DNA of 18,218 bases from Rickettsia typhi. GTDB lineage: Bacteria; Pseudomonadota; Alphaproteobacteria; Rickettsiales; Deianiraeaceae. The notes under the pieces were generated by a model, which was given only the letters and a program-made list of their open reading frames with translations, ran no database searches and had not been told where the DNA came from. The translations under genes and the position numbers were made by a program. Shown in pieces: positions 12,604-18,218 of this stretch (position 1 is its first letter; each line of letters begins with the position of its first letter). The stretch covers positions 1 through 18,218 of the forward strand of contig CAMAVG010000010.1 of NCBI GenBank assembly GCA_945861605.1, in the 5' to 3' direction.

Positions 12604-15093
12604 ATGAACTTACAGTCTCTTTCAAACGCTTTACGCGTTCTTTCTGTTGAAATGGTTTCGCGTGCAAATTCTGGGCATCCGGGTATGCCACTTGGTGCTG
12701 CGGATATCTCAACCGTTTTATTTTCAAAGTTTCTGAAATTCGATTCAACAAACCCAAAGTGGTTGAACCGCGATCGCTTCATTCTTTCAGCAGGGCACGC
12801 TTCCGCCCTTTTATATTCATTATTGCATTTAACCGGATACGAAGACTGCACACCATCTGATATCAAAAACTTTCGCCAACTTCATTCAAAAACTGCCGGT
12901 CACCCTGAATACGGTTTTCTTTCCGGAATTGAAACAACAACGGGGCCGCTCGGTCAAGGAATTGCAAATTCAGTTGGAATGGCAATCGCGGAGCGGAAAC
13001 TCAACGCAGAGTTTGGAAATTTGGTCGATTACAAAACATATTGCCTTTGCGGGGACGGCTGCCTCATGGAAGGAATTGCTTTGGAATCGCTGCAGTTAGC
13101 TGGGCATTTAAACCTTTCGAACCTCGTTTTAATTTACGATAAAAACAACATTACAATCGATGGCGACCTCTCAATCACATCATCAGTTGATTACCCAAAA
13201 ATGCTGGAATCGTTTGGCTTCAATGTTGTAGAATGCGATGGTCACAATTTTGATGAACTTGAAAATGCGTTTGAATTTGCACGAAAATCAACAAAACCAA
13301 TGGCAATCATTGCAACAACAAAAATCGGTTTTGGAAGTGCAAAAGAGGGAACTTCAAAAGTACACGGTTCACCACTTTCAACGGAGGAAATCACCCAATT
13401 AAAACAAAACCTTGGCGTTGATTACACAACCGACACAGTTCCGCAGGAAATTATTTCCGCTTGGCGTGAAATTGGTGCAAAGGGAAATCATGAATTTCAA
13501 AAATGGAACGATGAAGCTTCAAATTCACCAAAAAAAGCACTTTTACAAAAATTTATCAATGGTGATTTCAAAAACGACATAGCAAACGCAATTGAGATTG
13601 TTAAGGCAAAGTTTGCTTCCGAAAAGCCAACATCTGCAACAAGGGTTCTATCGGGGGTCGTCCTCGAAGAACTTTCAACTCTGCCATTTGTAATTGGTGG
13701 TTCTGCGGATTTATCCGGTTCAAACAATACAAAATCTGCAAAAAACCGCCTGATAACAAAAAACGATTTTTCCGGAAATTACATCGCTTACGGTGTTCGT
13801 GAACACGCAATGGCGGGAATTATGAACGGTCTTTCACTTTCAGGATTCCTACCATTTGGTGGAACATTTTTGGTTTTTTCGGATTACATGCGAAATTCAA
13901 TTCGCCTTTCTGCATTAATGAAAACCAAGGTTTTTTATATCATGACGCACGATTCCATCGGTTTAGGGGAGGACGGTCCAACCCATCAACCGGTTGAACA
14001 CCTTGCCTCACTTCGTGCAATTCCGAACTTGAATGTTTTCAGACCATGCGACGCAATTGAAACCGCAAACTGTTTTGCCCTTGCAAACGAGCTTGAAACT
14101 CCATCACTTTTTGCATTGAGCAGGCAAAACCTACCGCTCGTGAATGAATCAACGCACGAAAACCCTGTGAAATTTGGAGGATATGTTGTCTATGAGAACA
14201 CTCCACAACAAAACAATGGGGAAATTTTACTGGAATCCGACCGTTGTTATTTCCGCCCAGTTGAAGAAAAAGACTTCGCAAATTGGTTGAAACTTGGCTT
14301 TGAAAACGAACATAATGAATGGACTGGGCAATATAGCACAGCGAAAAATTCAATGGAGGAAAACATTCGCAGAGAAATGGACAGAGCATTTAACGATGCA
14401 AAATCTGGGTTTTACCAATTTATGCTTTTTGAAAAAGGCACGGACGAATTTATCGGATTGACTGGCTACAAACCATACCAAGACGAACTCCACTATGGCA
14501 AAGATGGTGTTGATATTGGCTGGGCGGTGATGCAAAAATTCCAAAACAAAGGAATTGCGACCGAAGTTGCAAAAGTTGTGATGAATTTTGCCTTCAAAAA
14601 CTGTGATTTTCCACGTCTTCAAGGAACTGCACGCCCAGAAAACATTCCATCAAACAGGATTTTCCAAAAAATTGGCATGAAATACACCGCAAATTATGAA
14701 GAATTCTGCGAAAATTACCAAAAAAATATGGATTGGAATTTATACAGAATGGATCGCACTCAATTCATTTCACACCCCGATTACACCATTGTCGCAACTG
14801 GTTCGGAAGTGGGAATCGCAATTGAGGTGGCGAAGAAATCAACAAAAAAAGTTCGCGTTGTTTCTGTTCCGTGTTTGGAAATTTTCCGCGGGCAATCGCT
14901 GGAATACATTTCGGAAACGCTTGGAAATGGCAAGCGAGTTTTCGTTGAAGCTGGGCTTGTGAATTCATTTTGGGGGTTGATTCGCGATGGCGACTCGCAT
15001 TTCACAGTCAATACATTCGGGCATTCCGGAAAAGCGGAGGATGTCTACGAATACTTTGGAATTACGGCAGAAAACATTTTAAGCAAAATTTAG
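12604..15093 (+). CDS. tkt: transketolase with an inserted GNAT acetyltransferase domain
   Basis: This single 829-codon frame encodes a full transketolase interrupted by a foreign domain. The thiamine-diphosphate domain (1-320) has SGHPGMPLG (23-31), SAGHAS (62-67), TTTGPLGQG (111-119) and the metal/ThDP motif CGDGCLMEG (149-157). The pyrimidine-binding domain (about 340-515) has the catalytic GVREHAMAGIMNG (E400), HDSIGLGEDGPTHQP (449-463) and SRQNLPL (506-512). The C-terminal domain begins with GGYVV (525-529). Residues about 535-723 are a GNAT domain, and transketolase resumes at DYTIVATGSEV (726-736). Removing the insert leaves about 640 residues, close to the usual 660. Transketolase moves two-carbon units in the non-oxidative pentose phosphate pathway and also supplies erythrose-4-phosphate for AroA's pathway. 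mrr follows 3 nt after the stop. Confidence 0.93.
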   Translation: MNLQSLSNALRVLSVEMVSRANSGHPGMPLGAADISTVLFSKFLKFDSTNPKWLNRDRFILSAGHASALLYSLLHLTGYEDCTPSDIKNFRQLHSKTAGHPEYGFLSGIETTTGPLGQGIANSVGMAIAERKLNAEFGNLVDYKTYCLCGDGCLMEGIALESLQLAGHLNLSNLVLIYDKNNITIDGDLSITSSVDYPKMLESFGFNVVECDGHNFDELENAFEFARKSTKPMAIIATTKIGFGSAKEGTSKVHGSPLSTEEITQLKQNLGVDYTTDTVPQEIISAWREIGAKGNHEFQKWNDEASNSPKKALLQKFINGDFKNDIANAIEIVKAKFASEKPTSATRVLSGVVLEELSTLPFVIGGSADLSGSNNTKSAKNRLITKNDFSGNYIAYGVREHAMAGIMNGLSLSGFLPFGGTFLVFSDYMRNSIRLSALMKTKVFYIMTHDSIGLGEDGPTHQPVEHLASLRAIPNLNVFRPCDAIETANCFALANELETPSLFALSRQNLPLVNESTHENPVKFGGYVVYENTPQQNNGEILLESDRCYFRPVEEKDFANWLKLGFENEHNEWTGQYSTAKNSMEENIRREMDRAFNDAKSGFYQFMLFEKGTDEFIGLTGYKPYQDELHYGKDGVDIGWAVMQKFQNKGIATEVAKVVMNFAFKNCDFPRLQGTARPENIPSNRIFQKIGMKYTANYEEFCENYQKNMDWNLYRMDRTQFISHPDYTIVATGSEVGIAIEVAKKSTKKVRVVSVPCLEIFRGQSLEYISETLGNGKRVFVEAGLVNSFWGLIRDGDSHFTVNTFGHSGKAEDVYEYFGITAENILSKI
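14206..14772 (+). other. GNAT (RimJ/RimL-like) domain inserted inside Tkt
   Basis: Tkt residues about 535-723 form a complete GNAT fold of the Acetyltransf_3 (RimJ/RimL) kind. It opens with ILLESDRCYFRPVEEKDF (541-558), the usual beta1 of such enzymes. The central strands are YQFMLFEKGTDEFIGLTGY (604-622) and VDIGWAVMQKFQNKGIATE (636-654), the latter containing the acetyl-CoA pyrophosphate loop Q-N-K-G-I-A (647-652). NIPSNRIFQKIGMKY (680-694) is the classic helix-strand after it, and the domain ends in WNLYRMDR. No internal stop or frameshift is present, so the domain looks intact. The acceptor substrate is unknown. Confidence 0.88.
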
Positions 15094-15096
15094 TTT

Positions 15097-16005
15097 ATGG
15101 CAATACCAACATTTGAAGAATTAATGCTTCCCGTTTTGCAAAAAATTCAAGGCGAAACATACAAAAGAACGGAGGTTTTTGCAACTTTAAAAGATGCAAT
15201 TCAATCGCAATGGAAGTGTACCGAGGAGGAAATGAATCAAGCCGTTTCCAATGGTAACACAAAAGTGCAAGATAGAATTGGCTGGGCAATGACATTCCTG
15301 ACAAAAGCGGAATATATTGAAAAAGACCAAAACAGGAAGATGTCTTACATCATCACTGAACTTGGAAAAAAAGCACTTGATGATTGCACGCAAAACAACA
15401 CCCCCCTGAATGTGAAATATTTGGAGGAACATTCGCCCAATTACACTTCAAACTGGAATGTGAAATCCGTTGTTTCAACCCAAGATGTTACCATTATTGA
15501 AGAAAAAAACGATGTTGATATTGAAGTTGTTGCAGGCGAAATGCGAGACGCCGTTGAAGAGGAATTAAAAACCAAACTTCAAGCAATGGAATGGCAACAA
15601 TTTGAAGATTTCTGCGGCGAACTTGTTGTGAAAATGGGCTATGGAGTTCAAGGCACACGAGGGAGAAGGGTGAAAGACGGTGGAATTGACGGCACAATTC
15701 TTGCGGGCGACAAGCTGAATATTAAAGAAAAAATCTACATTCAGGCGAAGAGGTATCAAACTGGGAACACCGTTTCTTCAAAAGATATGCAAGCGTTTCT
15801 TTATGTTGTAACAAAACTTAAAGCAAAGGGAATTTTCATAACAACTTCAACATTTTCACCAGATGCAAAATCCGTTGCTAATGACGATGAAAAAACGGGA
15901 CACATCGCCATTATTGATATCAACCGCCTTATAAGACTATGCTTTGAATATTGCCACGGCGTTGCTGTTACAAGAACTGTTGACTTATTTGAAGTCATTT
16001 TGTGA
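15097..16005 (+). CDS. mrr: Mrr-type restriction endonuclease (type IV system)
   Basis: The 302-residue protein has an N-terminal winged-helix Mrr_N domain (about 1-95: MAIPTFEELMLPVL, RIGWAMTFLTKAEYI) and a C-terminal PD-(D/E)xK Mrr_cat domain (about 160-285). The catalytic core shows E170, D198 in KDGGIDG and the Q-A-K of IYIQAKRY (Q216, K218), followed by KGIFITTSTFSPDA (244-257). Mrr enzymes cleave DNA carrying foreign methylation and need no partner methyltransferase; none is present here. It starts 3 nt after tkt and ends 7 nt before the dprA start, so it appears co-transcribed with both. Confidence 0.9.
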   Translation: MAIPTFEELMLPVLQKIQGETYKRTEVFATLKDAIQSQWKCTEEEMNQAVSNGNTKVQDRIGWAMTFLTKAEYIEKDQNRKMSYIITELGKKALDDCTQNNTPLNVKYLEEHSPNYTSNWNVKSVVSTQDVTIIEEKNDVDIEVVAGEMRDAVEEELKTKLQAMEWQQFEDFCGELVVKMGYGVQGTRGRRVKDGGIDGTILAGDKLNIKEKIYIQAKRYQTGNTVSSKDMQAFLYVVTKLKAKGIFITTSTFSPDAKSVANDDEKTGHIAIIDINRLIRLCFEYCHGVAVTRTVDLFEVIL

Positions 16006-16012
16006 AATAACA

Positions 16013-17242
16013 ATGTCAATAATCAAACCGCAATCTTTAACTGAAAATTCACGCGAAACATTGATGGATTTCCTTAATTGTGGGGTTGAAATTTCAAAAG
16101 AAGAGGTTATTTGTTGGATACGCCTCTGGAAATTACGCGAAAAAGCAAATGTCTATTTGGCAAAGCATTCTTGCGTTTTCAAAGCATTGGAGGAAATCTC
16201 ATCAACTAATTTACCAGTTTTGAAACTTGAAGAAGGATTAAAAATTTATGATGAAACGCAAAAATTCGGCGGCAATGTGATAACACCACGGCACGCGGAA
16301 TATCCATCGCAATTAAAGGAAATTGTCGATTTCCCACTTGCAATCCATTGTTTTGGAAATGTCAAGCTTCTTAAAAACCGTATTTTTGCAATAGTAGGCT
16401 CGCGTTCAGCCTCAACCGATGCTCTTCAAATTGCACAAAATTTTGCAAGCGAACTTTCAAAAAGCAACATAACGGTTGTTTCAGGTTTTGCAAATGGCGT
16501 GGATACCGCCGCCTGCAACGGAGCGTTACAATATGGCACAATTCAGGTTTTGGGTTCCGGTTTTGCGTGTTTGTATCCGAAAAATAACGCCGATCTTTTT
16601 CAAAAAGTCGTTGAAAATGGCGGATTATTCCTTTCAGAATTCCCCCTAAATACACCTGCAATGCCAGATCACTTCCCCACGAGGAATCGCATAATAACTG
16701 GGCTTTCAAGTGGCGTTTTGATTGGTCAAGTCAACAGAAAGGGTGGAGTTTCCGGAACACTTGTAACACTTCGAATTGCAATTTCACAAGGAAGGGAAGT
16801 CTTTGCGTATCCGGGGAATATTTTGGATGAGCGTTCGAAAATCTGCAATAATTTGATCAAAAACGGCACAGCACATTTCACAACTTGCGTTGAAGATATT
16901 CTGGAAATCATCGGCGGAGCATCGAACAAAAAGACGGAAAAACTCAATATGCAAAACGATCTTTTCGCAAATAACACCCCGCACAAAGTTTCTGAAAAAT
17001 TGGCAAAATTCGAGATCATTGCCAGTAAAAAATCGGATTCAGCCCAAATTGAATTTGAGAATGATAGTCTTGAGGCAGTTTATAACGCACTTTCGACAGC
17101 ACCATGTTCGGTTAGTGATGTCGTCGTTGCTACTGGTTTTGAAGCATCAAGCGTTCAAGGGCTTTTGAGTGAGCTTGAACTCGATGGAAAGGCGGTTATG
17201 AACCATGTTGGAAAGTATTCAATTGCATTGTTGCAACGCTAA
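16013..17242 (+). CDS. dprA: DNA-processing protein DprA
   Basis: The protein is 409 residues from ATG 16013. An in-frame ATG at 15944 lies inside mrr and adds a non-homologous leader, so I reject it. The Rossmann-like DprA core covers about residues 90-300: FAIVGSRSAS (125-134), VVSGFANGVDTAACNGAL (155-172), FPTRNRIITGLSSGVLIG (221-238) and GREVFAYPG (260-268). A C-terminal winged helix (about 352-409) closes it. The stretch after VLIG (QVNRKGGVSGTLVT) departs from the usual VVEA-x-SG-LIT pattern by a few residues. DprA loads RecA on incoming single-stranded DNA in natural transformation, but is also widespread in bacteria not known to be competent. Its TAA shares bases with the stop of the convergent lipoprotein gene. 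Confidence 0.94.
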   Translation: MSIIKPQSLTENSRETLMDFLNCGVEISKEEVICWIRLWKLREKANVYLAKHSCVFKALEEISSTNLPVLKLEEGLKIYDETQKFGGNVITPRHAEYPSQLKEIVDFPLAIHCFGNVKLLKNRIFAIVGSRSASTDALQIAQNFASELSKSNITVVSGFANGVDTAACNGALQYGTIQVLGSGFACLYPKNNADLFQKVVENGGLFLSEFPLNTPAMPDHFPTRNRIITGLSSGVLIGQVNRKGGVSGTLVTLRIAISQGREVFAYPGNILDERSKICNNLIKNGTAHFTTCVEDILEIIGGASNKKTEKLNMQNDLFANNTPHKVSEKLAKFEIIASKKSDSAQIEFENDSLEAVYNALSTAPCSVSDVVVATGFEASSVQGLLSELELDGKAVMNHVGKYSIALLQR

Positions 17243-18218
17243 TTTTGGTATACTATCGTCGCTTTATCACCAAGGCGAAGTTTTTCCTGACACTTATCAT
17301 CAAAAACAATCCAAGAGAGCTTCTCCGAAACTTTATTCGAAACAATTCCCGTGCAAATTGTTTCTTCTGTCATCTCCTCATCGTCAGTCAATGAATTTGT
17401 GTGTTCAACTGTGCGAATTACTGCGACTTTTGTCTGGGATTTGAAGTCGTCGTCTGTGCCTCTGTTTAATGAGTAAATGGCTTTGCTATCCAATGTGCGT
17501 TTTTCGGAAATGAAGCTTTTTTTCTTGAAAAACTGTTTCATTTCATTGACTGCCTTGCCAGCTGCTTTCTGGATTGCCTTGTATGTGATGTTATCATCTT
17601 TTTCTTTTGATGCAATCGCCGTATTGCTTTCAACTGCAAAATTGCCGATCCTCGCACCACTGCTTGTTGTTGCTTTTTCACGCTCGGAATGTGAGCCTTT
17701 AATTGCGATTACTTTTGCAATTTTTAAACTTGGAACTTCATAAAGCTTGGCAATGCCATCAACAATTGAGTTATATTCATAAACCATGGGGCGACTTGTA
17801 GGAAACTGACCATATGCCGCACTTGTTGCAAGATACAGTATATCTTCTTGAGCATCGCGTGAGAATGTCACATTTGGCATTCCAATGTTGATTATGTAAT
17901 CAACGGATGAGAGGGAATCGGTTGATTTTCCTTCAAGTTCGGCAATTTTTATTTCCTTTTGAATTGATTCGCTGTCGAATCTTTCAACGATGTTCGCATA
18001 GCGATTTGCTTGGAGTGCAGTTAGGAAATTGTTTTTGATCAAATTCTGTGCGTTGGTTGCTTCGGCGTTATTGGTCTCGGATTTCTCCGCGACGATGATC
18101 ACCCTTGGAAGTTTTGTGTTGATTTCCTCCTTTGTTGGCATTGTTTCAAGTTCAAGCAGTGGTGCTTTTTGGTATTTCTCAAAATTTGCAATTTTAACAG
18201 AACAAGATGTGAGAATTG
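17239..18218 (-). CDS. outer-membrane lipoprotein, CsgG/LpoB-like (5' end beyond the window)
   Basis: An internal ATG at 18141 gives 300 residues, but the frame stays open to the right edge and reads ILTSCSVKIANFEKYQ upstream of it. LTSC is a lipobox with the lipidated Cys at 18202-18204. The signal peptide start therefore lies beyond base 18218, and the mature protein is 321 residues. Ser at +2 predicts outer-membrane sorting. The segment VERFDSESIQKEIKIAELEG followed by SVDYIINIGMPN has the spacing seen in CsgG/LpoB-like proteins (...vvER-...-l.kE...-...-gadyii.G). The C-terminal part (V-A-V-I...LGDKATIVYQ) looks like a small beta domain. The family assignment is inference; the lipoprotein call is stronger. 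Confidence 0.7.
   Translation of the reverse strand, partial: ILTSCSVKIANFEKYQKAPLLELETMPTKEEINTKLPRVIIVAEKSETNNAEATNAQNLIKNNFLTALQANRYANIVERFDSESIQKEIKIAELEGKSTDSLSSVDYIINIGMPNVTFSRDAQEDILYLATSAAYGQFPTSRPMVYEYNSIVDGIAKLYEVPSLKIAKVIAIKGSHSEREKATTSSGARIGNFAVESNTAIASKEKDDNITYKAIQKAAGKAVNEMKQFFKKKSFISEKRTLDSKAIYSLNRGTDDDFKSQTKVAVIRTVEHTNSLTDDEEMTEETICTGIVSNKVSEKLSWIVFDDKCQEKLRLGDKATIVYQN

Noticed and set aside
12435..12866. Open minus-strand frame of 143 codons overlapping the tkt 5' end
   Set aside because: It lies mostly antisense to the conserved tkt N-terminus, its product is low-complexity and matches nothing recognisable; tkt explains the DNA.
15944..16012. Upstream ATG for dprA inside mrr
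   Set aside because: The 23 added residues show no DprA similarity and are antisense-free shadow of the mrr 3' end; ATG 16013 gives a normal-length protein.
1..18218. CRISPR arrays, phage genes or insertion-sequence transposases
   Set aside because: No regularly spaced direct repeats, and no transposase, integrase or phage structural motif was found in any frame examined.

Overview
The window reads as a chromosomal segment of an AT-rich alphaproteobacterium. The best fit is the Rickettsiales or a neighbouring reduced lineage. The clues are an Icd of the long Thermus/Rickettsia type with a C-terminal extension, an adjacent rpmB-rpmE pair, RecR, UbiG, an ErpA/IscA-type carrier, and tightly packed AT-rich genes. 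aroA, carA and tkt show more biosynthesis than classic Rickettsia has. The lineage is inference; no rRNA gene is present to confirm it.

Layout. 1-711 (minus): a frame-disrupted alpha/beta-hydrolase-like gene running off the left edge. 771-1898 (minus): a RidA-family gene and two small unknown genes. 2055-4172 (plus): rpmB-rpmE-icd, tightly spaced, then a CAT-anticodon tRNA that looks like tRNA-Ile2. 4183-8175 (minus): aroA-carA-ABC-2 type permease-membrane-anchored unknown protein; the last three genes overlap by 4 nt. 8334-9080 (plus): a secreted, probably beta-barrel protein. 9081-9431: a non-coding stretch with a perfect 25-bp inverted repeat around a 92-bp spacer, then a good promoter. 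9432-11006 (plus): BI-1 family gene, erpA-like gene and infC. 11023-12301 (minus): ubiG then recR, overlapping. 12604-17242 (plus): tkt-mrr-dprA. 17239-18218 (minus): a lipoprotein gene that begins beyond the right edge and resembles CsgG/LpoB-type proteins.

The most striking item is the transketolase. Its single open frame is 829 codons, against about 660 for the family. The extra ~185 residues are a complete RimJ/RimL-like GNAT acetyltransferase domain, inserted in frame in a surface turn of the C-terminal domain, with all recognisable transketolase motifs kept on both sides. I know of no described transketolase-GNAT insertion fusion.

Further observations are two single-base homopolymer frameshifts in the left-edge gene, the near absence of Shine-Dalgarno sequences before any gene, and a lone Mrr-type restriction enzyme between tkt and dprA.
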